Shown piece by piece: positions 34,940 through 43,507 of a DNA stretch of 64,000 nucleotides (its first letter is position 1; each line of letters opens with the position of its first letter). The stretch is from Halonatronomonas sp964558325 (GTDB lineage: Bacteria; Bacillota; Halanaerobiia; Halanaerobiales; Halarsenatibacteraceae). The DNA lies in the NCBI GenBank assembly GCA_964558325.1, contig CAZLCX010000003.1:57780-121779 (forward strand), written 5' to 3'. The notes below the pieces were generated by a model. The model searched no databases. It was given only the letters and a program-made list of their open reading frames with translations, and was not told the DNA's origin. Both the position numbers and the translations under genes were made by a program.

Positions 34940-36334
34940 TTATGACTGGCCTCCTTCTCTTCCGCCAACTGTTAGTTCTGAAACCCTGATCATCGGTTGG
35001 CCAACATTGGCTGGAACAGCTCCACTGATTGAGCCACACATTCCCTGCTCATGGGCCAGATTATCTCCAACCATATCTATTTTTTTAAGAATATCTTCCC
35101 CTTTGCCAATTAAAGTTGCTCCTCTAACAGGCTCAGCAATCTTTCCGTCTCTGATCAAATAGCCCTCCTGAACATTAAAATTAAACTGCCCGGTTGAAGG
35201 ATCAACAGAACCTCCACCCATCTTACTGGCATAAAGCCCATAATCAACACTATTAATAATTTCTTCTTTACTGCTCTGGCCTGGGGCGATATAGGTATTG
35301 GTCATCCTGGAAGTAGGAGCATACTTATAACTCTCCCTCCGGCCAGAACCGGTAGGTTCAGCATTCATTCGCCTGCCATTTAACCGATCAACTAAATAGC
35401 CCTGTAAAATTCCATCCTTGATTAAAACATTCTTCTGCATTGGAATACCTTCATCATCAAAGTTCTGGGATCCCCAGGCATTGGGAATAGTCCCATCATC
35501 AATTGCTGTTACAACCTTACTGGCAATCTGCTCACCAACTCTATCAGCAAAGACCGATGTCTTTTTAGCAACTGAAGTTGCCTCCAGACTGTGGCCGCAG
35601 GCCTCATGGAAAATCACTCCGCCAAAACCATTATCGATTACAACTGGCATTTTACCTGCAGGTGCATAGTCTGCCTTGATCATAGTCGCAGCAATTCTGG
35701 CAGCCTCTTCAGCATATTCTTCAATGTCAATAGTATCATAAAATTCAAAACCCATATGGGCGCCTGGAGCATAAAATCCAGTCTGCTTTTCCCCACCAAT
35801 ACTTGCCACAGCAGAAATTGCCAGCCTGGTTCTTACCCGTTCATCCTGAACATGGTCTCCTTCAGAATTAATAAAAGTAATCTCCTGATTTTTATCAAAA
35901 TAATTTATAACTGTCTGCTTAATTGTTTCATCATAATTACTGGCCACCTGATTGGCCCTTTTCATTAAATCCAGTTTATCAGACTGATTAACTCTGTCAG
36001 GTCTAATTTTTATCAGGTGGTTATTCATCTCTCTAACAGGTTCTAAATTATCAGGACTCATAATTCTCTCAGATTTTAATGCCTTTGAGGTATTTCTGGC
36101 AACTTTTAAAAGATTATTTCTGTCAGTATTATTGGTATAGGCATAAATTCCATTAAATCCATCGAAAATTCTTAAACCTAAACCATAATCAGCCCCACTT
36201 TTGGCCTCTTCAATATCTCCACCTATCATCTTAATGCTATTTAGATATGATTTTTCAACAAAGACCTCAGCATAATCTCCACCTTCGCTGAGGGCAGCAT
36301 CTATTACTTCAAGCAAAACATTTTTATCAATCAT
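34940..36334 (-). CDS. TldD-family zinc metalloprotease
   Basis: A 464-residue TldD protein. The zinc motif is HEACGHSLEATS (about 240-251), the His-Glu...His form of the family. The N-terminal half has DYGLGLRIFDGFNGIYAYT (about 49-67) and the end has CGSISGAVPANVGQPMIRVSELTVGG. It starts by a 4-bp ATGA overlap with lgt and is coupled to tldE. Substrates in this organism are unknown; in others the pair can mature peptide products, but no small peptide gene is adjacent. Confidence 0.93.
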   Translation of the reverse strand: MIDKNVLLEVIDAALSEGGDYAEVFVEKSYLNSIKMIGGDIEEAKSGADYGLGLRIFDGFNGIYAYTNNTDRNNLLKVARNTSKALKSERIMSPDNLEPVREMNNHLIKIRPDRVNQSDKLDLMKRANQVASNYDETIKQTVINYFDKNQEITFINSEGDHVQDERVRTRLAISAVASIGGEKQTGFYAPGAHMGFEFYDTIDIEEYAEEAARIAATMIKADYAPAGKMPVVIDNGFGGVIFHEACGHSLEATSVAKKTSVFADRVGEQIASKVVTAIDDGTIPNAWGSQNFDDEGIPMQKNVLIKDGILQGYLVDRLNGRRMNAEPTGSGRRESYKYAPTSRMTNTYIAPGQSSKEEIINSVDYGLYASKMGGGSVDPSTGQFNFNVQEGYLIRDGKIAEPVRGATLIGKGEDILKKIDMVGDNLAHEQGMCGSISGAVPANVGQPMIRVSELTVGGREGGQS

Positions 36335-37104
36335 TTATTTTTCCCCTTTCCACTACCTATAGTTCTATAAAAGAGATAGGAACCAACTGCTATCATTGCA
36401 ATACTTATAAGTCTGGCAACCTGAATATTCCCAAGATAAAGACTATCCATCCTTAAATCTTCTATAATAAATCTTCCTATTGAATAACCAATTAGATAAA
36501 TACCTAAAACCCGACCTGGCTTATAATATTTACTTTTAAATAAAATTATCATACCTATAAAAACTAATAAATTCCAGATAGATTCATATAAAAAGGTTGG
36601 CTGATGGTAAGCTCCATTTATATACATCCCCTCCTGGATAAATTGGGGCAGCCAGCTTAAAGACTCCTGAGCAACAGTCTGACCATAGGCTTCCTGGTTA
36701 ATAAAGTTCCCCCAGCGGCCGATACTCTGCCCTAAAATAAAGGCAGGAGCTAGAATATCAACGGTAGTAAGAAAATCAAAACCCTTTTTCTTAATAAAAA
36801 AATAAGTATAGATTAGTCCAGCAATCATTCCACCATGAATCGCCAGTCCTCCTGATCTAAGATTAAACATCTCCACAGGATTTGCCTGATAATAGGACAG
36901 ATTAAACAAAATAAAATAAAGTCTGGCGCCAACCAGACCAATCGGGAGACCTAGAAGCAGAAAATCTATCCAATCCTCAAAATCATAACCTTTAGATTTC
37001 CCAAGCCAGTTTATCACAGCTAAACCTAAAATTATTCCACTGACAATAAATATTGCATACCACATAATCGGCACCGGTCCAATTTGAAAAGCAACTCTAT
37101 CCAT
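36331..37104 (-). CDS. lgt: Prolipoprotein diacylglyceryl transferase
   Basis: A 257-residue integral membrane enzyme, first step of lipoprotein maturation. Seven hydrophobic segments are visible. The signature AIHGGMIAGLIYTYFF lies near 92-107 and the GQSIGRWGNFINQEAYG motif with essential Arg and Asn near 133-149. ATG at 37104 is chosen because the GTG at 37113 lies inside the ribosome site GCGGTGA. With lnt at 41271 it predicts full triacylation of lipoproteins. Confidence 0.95.
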   Translation of the reverse strand: MDRVAFQIGPVPIMWYAIFIVSGIILGLAVINWLGKSKGYDFEDWIDFLLLGLPIGLVGARLYFILFNLSYYQANPVEMFNLRSGGLAIHGGMIAGLIYTYFFIKKKGFDFLTTVDILAPAFILGQSIGRWGNFINQEAYGQTVAQESLSWLPQFIQEGMYINGAYHQPTFLYESIWNLLVFIGMIILFKSKYYKPGRVLGIYLIGYSIGRFIIEDLRMDSLYLGNIQVARLISIAMIAVGSYLFYRTIGSGKGKNK

Positions 37105-37117
37105 TAGCTTCACCGCT

Positions 37118-38302
37118 TTATATAATAGATTTTAACTCATCAAGGATTATGTCAGCAACCTCTTTCTTATCCCTGATAGAAACCTGATACTCAAATTCCT
37201 CACTTAAAATTAAGACTCTATTATTATTGCTGGCAAATCCAATATTTTCATCGGCAATATTATTGGCTGCTATTAAATCAAGTTCTTTCTCATAAAGTTT
37301 TCTCCTGGCATTATTTTTTAAATTCTCAGATTCAGCAGCAAAACCAACTAATTTCTGACTTCCTTTAATCTTATTTAATTCATTGATTATATCTGGAGTT
37401 CTATCCAGCTCAATAGTTAATTTCTCAGTTTTATCAGATTTTTTCAGTTTTTGCCTGGACTTTCTTACTGGCCTGTAATCTGAAACTGCAGCAGCCATTA
37501 TGCCGGCATGGACTTCAGGGAAATACTCAACTGCAGCCTCTGCCATTTCCTGGGCCGATTGAACATTAATCACCTGAACTCCTTCAGGTGGATTAAGGTC
37601 AGTTGGTCCAGAAATTAAAAGAACTTCGGCACCTCTATTTTTTGCCCTTTCAGAAATTGCATAACCCATTCTCCCGCTAGAACGGTTCGATAAAAATCTA
37701 ACAGGATCAATCATTTCCTGGGTAGGTCCTGCTGTTACCAAAAACTTCTGGCCTAATAAGTCTTTAGGGGTCAACATATCTTTAACTGCAGCAACTAAGA
37801 CATCTGGTTCAGGCAGTCTTCCTCCGCCCTCATAACCACAGGCAAGGTAACCGGTATCTGGTTCTAAAACAATAAAGCCTTTATCCTTTAATCTCTCCAG
37901 ATTTTCCTGGACAGTATCATTATTATACATATTAACATTCATGGCAGGAGCAATCATCACATCTGCCCTTGTTGCCATTAAAATTGTTGATAAAAGATCA
38001 TCGCCAATACCGCTGGCCAATTTAGCAATAAAATTACCGGTAGCAGGTCCAATCAGAAACAAATCCGCCCTATCTGCCAGAGAAATATGCTTGACATCTC
38101 TATTTACAGGAGGAGTAAACATTTCAGATTCAACCTGGTTATGGGTTAATGATTGAAAGGTTAAAGGGCTGATAAATTCCTTGGCTGATTCAGTCATAAT
38201 AACATCAACATTATAACCACTTTTAGTCAGGCTACTTGCCACATGAGCCATTTTGTAAGCTGCAATTCCACCTGTAATTCCTAAAATTATATTAGGACGC
38301 AT
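37118..38302 (-). CDS. coaBC: Bifunctional phosphopantothenoylcysteine decarboxylase/synthase
   Basis: A 394-residue fusion for CoA synthesis. The CoaC half (about 1-180) has LGITGGIAAYKMAHVAS (7-23), APAMNVNMY (about 119) and the active Cys in GYLACGYEGGGRLPEP (about 150-165). The CoaB half has TAGPTQEMIDPVRFLSNRSSGRMG (about 188-211) and DLIAANNI (about 344). It follows rpoZ by 17 bp in the remA-gmk-rpoZ-coaBC order. Confidence 0.96.
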   Translation of the reverse strand: MRPNIILGITGGIAAYKMAHVASSLTKSGYNVDVIMTESAKEFISPLTFQSLTHNQVESEMFTPPVNRDVKHISLADRADLFLIGPATGNFIAKLASGIGDDLLSTILMATRADVMIAPAMNVNMYNNDTVQENLERLKDKGFIVLEPDTGYLACGYEGGGRLPEPDVLVAAVKDMLTPKDLLGQKFLVTAGPTQEMIDPVRFLSNRSSGRMGYAISERAKNRGAEVLLISGPTDLNPPEGVQVINVQSAQEMAEAAVEYFPEVHAGIMAAAVSDYRPVRKSRQKLKKSDKTEKLTIELDRTPDIINELNKIKGSQKLVGFAAESENLKNNARRKLYEKELDLIAANNIADENIGFASNNNRVLILSEEFEYQVSIRDKKEVADIILDELKSII

Positions 38303-38319
38303 CTGCTTACCTCCTTACT

Positions 38320-38535
38320 CTATTTTATACTATTTTCACTAATCTTTTTGTAATGTATCTTACCAGCCTGAATTTCTTCTAAACTCTTGGTAACTGGTTT
38401 ATTTCCTTTATAGTCATCTAATAAATCTTTGCCACCTTCATTTAAATTTCTTGCCCTCTTTGCCGCCATAACAATAACAGTAAAGGGACTATCAGCCTGC
38501 TCTTTTAGATCATTAAGTGATGGTCTAGCTATCAT
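38320..38535 (-). CDS. rpoZ: RNA polymerase omega subunit
   Basis: A 71-residue omega subunit that aids RNA polymerase assembly: MIARPSLNDLKEQADSPFTV, VIVMAAKRARNLNEGG and NKPVTKSLEEIQAGKI are the family blocks. ATG at 38535 is chosen with GGGGGAAAG upstream; it overlaps the gmk end by 11 bp. Longer in-frame starts lie inside gmk. Confidence 0.93.
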   Translation of the reverse strand: MIARPSLNDLKEQADSPFTVIVMAAKRARNLNEGGKDLLDDYKGNKPVTKSLEEIQAGKIHYKKISENSIK

Positions 38536-39118
38536 TATTGTCTTTCCCCCTTCTTTTCGCATCCTTTTCTTTCTCAATTATCTCTATAATCCGATCTGCA
38601 GCATAATCAACCTTATCATTAACAACTTTATAATCATAGTCATCAGCTTCTGACATTTCAGATCTGGCATTTCTCAGCCTGATTTCCCGATCGGCCTTAG
38701 TTTCTGAATCCCGTTTATCCAATCTATTTTTTAACTCTGCAAAAGACGGCGGAGTTAAAAAGATATAAACAGCATCTTCAAAATTTTTCCTGACCTGTCT
38801 GGCCCCGTTAATATCAATCTCTAAAATTATATCTCTACCTTCTTCCAGCGCCTCCTGGACAAACTTTTTAGGGGTACCATAAAAGTTTCCATGAACACAG
38901 GCAGATTCAATAAAACCATCATTATCTTTATATTTTTTAAACTCCCTTGTGGAAACGAAAAAATAATCTTCTCCATCAACCTCACCAGGTCTCGGGTCTC
39001 TTGTTGTCATTGAAACAGAATACTCGACATCCTGATATTTATCAAAGACTCTATCAAGCACTGTCCCCTTGCCAACACCTGAAGGTCCAGATAAAACAAA
39101 CAAAATACCTTTAGACAT
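38525..39118 (-). CDS. gmk: Guanylate kinase
   Basis: A 197-residue kinase phosphorylating GMP to GDP. Walker A LSGPSGVGKGTVLDR (about 8-22), GMP-binding VSMTTRDPRPGEVDGEDYFFV (about 35-55) and the EIDINGARQVRKNF segment (about 97-110) are present. ATG at 39118 (MSKGILFVLSG) follows AAGGGGTG; longer in-frame starts reach into remA. Confidence 0.96.
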   Translation of the reverse strand: MSKGILFVLSGPSGVGKGTVLDRVFDKYQDVEYSVSMTTRDPRPGEVDGEDYFFVSTREFKKYKDNDGFIESACVHGNFYGTPKKFVQEALEEGRDIILEIDINGARQVRKNFEDAVYIFLTPPSFAELKNRLDKRDSETKADREIRLRNARSEMSEADDYDYKVVNDKVDYAADRIIEIIEKEKDAKRRGKDNNDS

Positions 39119-39146
39119 AACCACACCCCTTGCTATGCTAGTAAAC

Positions 39147-39401
39147 TTACTCTTCATCTTTACTATCTGCCAGTCTATGGGAGACAGTTTCAGGCTGAAT
39201 AGCAGATAAAACAACATGATCGCTATCAGTAATTATAACAGCCCTGGTTCTTCTGCCATAAGTTGCATCAATTAACATACCCTTTTCTCTTGCCTCCTGA
39301 ATTATTCTTTTAATTGGAGCAGATTCAGGACTTACTACAGCAATTACTCTATTTCCTGCTACAATATTTCCAAATCCAATATTAATCAACTTAACCGACA
39401 T
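39147..39401 (-). CDS. RemA family (DUF370) DNA-binding regulator
   Basis: An 84-residue RemA/YlzA-like protein: KLINIGFGNIVAGNRVIAVV, SPESAPIKRIIQEARE and YGRRTRAVIITDSDHVVLSA. In Bacillus, RemA is a DNA-binding activator of biofilm matrix and osmoprotection genes. The gene lies directly before gmk, the conserved place. No yicC gene precedes it here; the next gene is the divergent rqcH. It has its own promoter at 39443-39471. Confidence 0.93.
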   Translation of the reverse strand: MSVKLINIGFGNIVAGNRVIAVVSPESAPIKRIIQEAREKGMLIDATYGRRTRAVIITDSDHVVLSAIQPETVSHRLADSKDEE

Positions 39402-39442
39402 CTCTCTACCTCCTAAGATTTATGTAAAATCGCTTTTTATCA

Positions 39443-39471
39443 ATGATATCATAGTACCCTGAAATTTACAA
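39443..39471 (-). promoter_or_regulatory. Promoter of the remA-gmk-rpoZ-coaBC operon
   Basis: TTGTAA (39471-39466), 17-nt spacer and TATCAT (39448-39443) on the minus strand, about 40 bp before remA. Confidence 0.6.
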
Positions 39472-39489
39472 GATTAATAAAAATCTTAA

Positions 39490-39518
39490 TTGACGAATCG
39501 ATTTAATTAAATTATACT
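39490..39518 (+). promoter_or_regulatory. Promoter of rqcH
   Basis: TTGACG (39490-39495), 17-nt spacer and TATACT (39513-39518), 18 bp before the rqcH start codon. This implies a very short leader. Confidence 0.65.
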
Positions 39519-39536
39519 TATTAAGAGGTGATAAAT

Positions 39537-41312
39537 ATGGCTATCGATGGAATAATGCTGGCTAACTGCCGACATGATTTAAATAAAAATATTATTAATG
39601 GTCGAATAGATAAGATCTATCAACCTGAAAAAACATTTTTAACTATTTTAATCAGAAACAATAACCAGAATTATAAATTATTATCTGTAATAGACCCAAG
39701 GCAATCCAGGGTACATCTAACTGATTTAAATTTTGACAATCCTAAAAATCCTCCTACCTTTACAATGGTCTTAAGAAAACATCTAACCTATGGGATTATT
39801 AAGAAGATAGAACAACCTGGTTTTGAAAGAATCTTAAAAGTAACAATTGAAAATAATAATAAAAAATTCTATCTTTACCTGGAAATAATGGGGAGATATA
39901 GTAACGTTATTCTAACTGACCAGGATCACATAATCCTGGATGCTCAAAAAAGAATGGGCCCTGATGAAAATTCAGCCAGAACTTTAATGCCTAAGATAGA
40001 ATATAAATTCCCGCCCCCCCAGGATAAAATCGACCCCAGAGAACTTAAAAGAGAAAACTTCGAAGAATTAATTAAAGATGATACAGACAAATATTTGCCC
40101 AGGGCACTTCTCAATAATATTCAGGGTTTCGGGCCAGATTCAACTAAAGAAATAGTCTATAGAGCTGAAATCGATTTAGAAAAAACTTATTCTGAATTAA
40201 AAGAAGCCGAAAAAATCAAATTTCAGGATCAACTTTTTAACTGGCTCGACTGGATTAAAACCGGAAAATTCCAGCCAGCAGTCGGTTTTGACAACGATGA
40301 AGAATTTAAAATCATCTATCAATCAGCCTTTCCCTTAACTTATCTCCAGGAATTAGAAAATATTGAATATAAAACCTTTGAAAACTCTGGAACTCTCTTT
40401 GATTTTTTCTATAAAGAACATATTATCAAACGAGACTTAGCCAGGGAAAAGAAAAGATTACAGGATATAATAGCCAATTATTTAGAAAAAAATCAGAGAA
40501 AACAGAATAAAGTCAGAGGTAAATTAGAACAGAGCAAACATGCTGACAAATATAAAAGACGGGGAGAACTCTTAAAATCCCAGCTCCACAAAATAGATAG
40601 AGGTGCCTCTGAAGTAACCCTGGTCGATTATTATGATGAGGACCAGCCTGAAGTAAAAATCCAGTTAGATTCAGATAAAAGCCCTGCTGAAAATGTTAGA
40701 AGACTCTTTAAAAAATATAATAAATTAAAGAAGAGCCGTTCCCATTTAGTCAAAGAACTGGCCAAACTCCGGCATGAAGATAAATATCTCCAGAACGTTG
40801 AAGTAGAGCTAAGCCAGGCAGAAACTGAGGATGAACTCTCAGAGATTGCTGAAGAATTAAAGGAAGAAGGTTATATTAAAAAGAATAAACAGAAATCAAA
40901 GAGCAATAAAAAACTTCCTCCCAGAAAATATATTTCAGCAGATAATTATCAGATCCTGGTCGGCAGAAATAACCGCCAGAACGATTACCTGACTAAAAAA
41001 ATAGCCAATCAGGATGATATCTGGGTTCATACCAGAAAGATTGCCGGCTCCCATGTCATAATTAAAAGGGATACCGATAAACCAGTGCCTGAACCTACTA
41101 TTTATGAAGCAGCCCTCCTGGCTGCCTATTTCAGTAAAGCCAGAGAATCTGAAAATGTCCCGGTTGATTATACAAAGGTCAAAAATGTCAACAAACCTAA
41201 AGGGGCAAAACCAGGCATAGTCTATTATGAAAACCACCAGTCTATCTATGTCACCCCTAACGAAACAGAACTAAAGGAAATACTTAAACGCACCGCCAAG
41301 CAGAGTAATTAA
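39537..41312 (+). CDS. rqcH: NFACT-family protein RqcH (fibronectin-binding type)
   Basis: A 591-residue protein of bacterial ribosome quality control. NFACT-N occupies about 1-180 (MAIDGIMLANCRHDLNKNII; DPRQSRVHLTD), a long coiled-coil region spans about 290-455 (rich in Lys, Glu), and NFACT-R is at the end (ILVGRNNRQNDYL and DDIWVHTRKIAGSHVII, about 472-510). RqcH recruits tRNA-Ala and adds alanine tails to stalled peptides on split 50S. ATG at 39537 follows AGAGGTG. Its end overlaps the convergent lnt end by 42 bp. Confidence 0.93.
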   Translation: MAIDGIMLANCRHDLNKNIINGRIDKIYQPEKTFLTILIRNNNQNYKLLSVIDPRQSRVHLTDLNFDNPKNPPTFTMVLRKHLTYGIIKKIEQPGFERILKVTIENNNKKFYLYLEIMGRYSNVILTDQDHIILDAQKRMGPDENSARTLMPKIEYKFPPPQDKIDPRELKRENFEELIKDDTDKYLPRALLNNIQGFGPDSTKEIVYRAEIDLEKTYSELKEAEKIKFQDQLFNWLDWIKTGKFQPAVGFDNDEEFKIIYQSAFPLTYLQELENIEYKTFENSGTLFDFFYKEHIIKRDLAREKKRLQDIIANYLEKNQRKQNKVRGKLEQSKHADKYKRRGELLKSQLHKIDRGASEVTLVDYYDEDQPEVKIQLDSDKSPAENVRRLFKKYNKLKKSRSHLVKELAKLRHEDKYLQNVEVELSQAETEDELSEIAEELKEEGYIKKNKQKSKSNKKLPPRKYISADNYQILVGRNNRQNDYLTKKIANQDDIWVHTRKIAGSHVIIKRDTDKPVPEPTIYEAALLAAYFSKARESENVPVDYTKVKNVNKPKGAKPGIVYYENHQSIYVTPNETELKEILKRTAKQSN

Positions 41313-42770
41313 AATTGACAGATAGACAATTAAATCACCATATTCTTGATAAACTGTCGGCTCTCTCCCAGGAGCCGGCAGTTCTAATTCTATTACAGAA
41401 CTTTCAACTATCTCCTGGTAGCGGCCATCTGGCAGAATATAGCCATTAACTGCCCTATTACCTGCTTTAACTACTGGCATCCTGGTCTCAACAGCCCTTA
41501 ATCTGGCAGACTGCCACATCTGACTCTGGAGATTGCCATTACCAAACCAGCCTTCATTTGAAGGATTAACAATAAACTGATGCTCACTTAATTCTGCATA
41601 ATCACTGGATCTATGGAGAATCTCTGAACAGATCAAAACCCTAAAAGAAGCCTGGGATTCTTCGGCAAATTCAAAATCAAAATACTCTACCTCCTGGCCT
41701 CCTGTAATTGAGCCCCAGCTCTGGCCAGTAAAAAACTCAGCCACACCAGCCAGGGGAATATACTCTCCAGGAATAAGTTCAATCTTATCATACCTGCCAA
41801 GGATCTCATATTCTGTATTTAGCATAAACATACTATTATATGATTCAGTCGGTTCATCTTTAATAGCCTGACTTCCTAATAACATATACCCGTCAAGCTC
41901 TGTTAAATCCTGAAATATATCCTGATAATAGCCATTTCTGGGATAATCAAAGGTGATTGCCGATTCAGGCATTACAACCAGTTCTGCCCCATTTTCATAG
42001 AGCTGGTTGGCCTCTTCAGCGATCAACTCAGTAAACCTTTCAATATTCTGTCCCTGCCATTTTTCCTCCTGGGGAATATCAGTTGCAATAACTCCAATCT
42101 TAACCATCTCCCCGGTTTGATACTCTTCAGCATTCAATCTGTTTAAGGCCTGACCACTCAAATAATTAGAGGCAGCAAATATAATCACAATCAACAATAA
42201 ATACCTGAGCCTTCTAGCGGTTAATAATTTATAGATCAAACCATTAATTACAACGACAATAAAAGATAATAAAAATACTCCCCCGTATTCAGAAAGCTGT
42301 AAAAACTGATCAAAGCCGGTCTGGGTCAGACCTAAATTTCCAAATGAGTAATAGGGAAAAACAAAGTTAATTAAATACTCAAAGGCAACCCAGCTGGCCG
42401 CCAGTAAAACTACAGAAGCTTTCTTTTTGCTGCCCCGCTCAATTAGTTTATAGGCAATAGACCATAACCCCATATTAAATCCAGCCAGGGCAAATAAAAG
42501 CATCAGAAAAATAATTACCAGGGGAAAGGGCAGACCACTAAAATCATTGATTGGATGATATAGCCAGTAACTGGCCCCAATAGCAATGGTACTCCCTAAA
42601 ATCCAGCCATAGACCAGTACCCTTTTATAATCATTTAACTTTTTCATAACTATAATTGTCGGCACCAGTCCAAACCAGGCAAGCCAGAACAGCCCTGGGT
42701 TTCCCAGGGGCAGGGTTAGTAAAATTCCACTTAATATAATTAATAATATCAACTTAATTACCTCCATCAT
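41271..42770 (-). CDS. lnt: Apolipoprotein N-acyltransferase
   Basis: A 499-residue inner-membrane enzyme that adds the third acyl chain to lipoproteins. About six N-terminal membrane segments (1-200) precede a nitrilase-like domain whose triad is visible: Glu in VVMPESAITFDYP (about 268), Lys in YDKIELIPGEYIPL (about 333) and Cys in VLICSEILHRS (about 386). A last membrane segment closes the protein. Lnt is characteristic of bacteria with an outer membrane, which supports a diderm Firmicute. It overlaps the crp-like gene by 4 bp and is convergent with rqcH. Confidence 0.93.
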   Translation of the reverse strand: MMEVIKLILLIILSGILLTLPLGNPGLFWLAWFGLVPTIIVMKKLNDYKRVLVYGWILGSTIAIGASYWLYHPINDFSGLPFPLVIIFLMLLFALAGFNMGLWSIAYKLIERGSKKKASVVLLAASWVAFEYLINFVFPYYSFGNLGLTQTGFDQFLQLSEYGGVFLLSFIVVVINGLIYKLLTARRLRYLLLIVIIFAASNYLSGQALNRLNAEEYQTGEMVKIGVIATDIPQEEKWQGQNIERFTELIAEEANQLYENGAELVVMPESAITFDYPRNGYYQDIFQDLTELDGYMLLGSQAIKDEPTESYNSMFMLNTEYEILGRYDKIELIPGEYIPLAGVAEFFTGQSWGSITGGQEVEYFDFEFAEESQASFRVLICSEILHRSSDYAELSEHQFIVNPSNEGWFGNGNLQSQMWQSARLRAVETRMPVVKAGNRAVNGYILPDGRYQEIVESSVIELELPAPGREPTVYQEYGDLIVYLSILITLLGGAFKYFL

Positions 42771-43429
42771 TGTAACAGCTTGGCTTCAAGCCCTTCTCTA
42801 TCTATTATCAAAATCATTCTTCCCTGATTTTCAATTAAACCCTCATCCTTTAATTGGCTGATATTCCGGCTGACTGTCTCTCTGGTCAGCCCTAAATAAT
42901 TGGCCAGCTGCTGCTGGCTCATCTCCTTTAAGGCCAGGTCATTCTCATCTGCCATCTCTAAAAGAGACTGAATAATTCTGGTCTTTGAATCTAAAAGAGC
43001 CAGGCTCTCAATCCTGCTCTGGGAGAAAAATAATTTATTGGCCATTGTTTTCAACATTCCCCAGCCAATTTCAGGATGAGCAAGGAAAAACTCTTTAAAA
43101 TCATCCCTCTTTAATTGATTCAGCCTGGAATCTTCAAGGCAGGTTGTCGTTGCCGGATAAATTTCATGGCCGAAGAGAATAACCTCTCCAAAGACTTCTC
43201 CTGGATTAATAAATTTAACGATATGCTCTTTGCCGTCAGGAGAATTTCTGGTTATCTTGACCTTGCCTTCCCGCAAGAAGAACATACTATCTCCCTGGTC
43301 TCCAGCTAAAAAGATCGTCTCGCCCTTCTTAAACTTCTTCTCAGTTAAAAGTTCATAAATATCTTCCAGCTGTCTTTCTTCTAATTCAGAAAAGATCAGA
43401 AATGATTTCAGAAAATTTAAATCAGTCAT
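42767..43429 (-). CDS. Crp/Fnr-family transcriptional regulator
   Basis: A 220-residue regulator with a cyclic-nucleotide-like sensor domain (about 10-120; FLAGDQGDSMFFLREGKVKI and PGEVFGEVILFG), a dimer helix and a C-terminal winged HTH (MSQQQLANYLGLTRETVSRNI, about 169-189). There is no N-terminal Cys cluster, so it is not a classical FNR. The ligand is unknown. It is coupled to lnt by a 4-bp overlap and lies downstream of the EF-G-like gene. Confidence 0.92.
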   Translation of the reverse strand: MTDLNFLKSFLIFSELEERQLEDIYELLTEKKFKKGETIFLAGDQGDSMFFLREGKVKITRNSPDGKEHIVKFINPGEVFGEVILFGHEIYPATTTCLEDSRLNQLKRDDFKEFFLAHPEIGWGMLKTMANKLFFSQSRIESLALLDSKTRIIQSLLEMADENDLALKEMSQQQLANYLGLTRETVSRNISQLKDEGLIENQGRMILIIDREGLEAKLLQ

Positions 43430-43451
43430 AAGAGCCCTCCTAACAATAATT

Positions 43452-43484
43452 AAAGACCCAGGATAAAAATTATCCTGGATCTTT
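43452..43484 (-). terminator. Strong hairpin between the EF-G-like gene and crp
   Basis: A 15-bp stem with one G-U pair (43470-43484 with 43452-43466) and a 3-nt loop lies 24 bp after the EF-G-like stop on the minus strand. Only a weak T tract follows (AATTATTG), so it may terminate weakly or protect the mRNA 3' end. It also sits just before the crp-like start. Confidence 0.5.
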
Positions 43485-43507
43485 AAATAATCAAATTTAT
43501 TTCAAGC

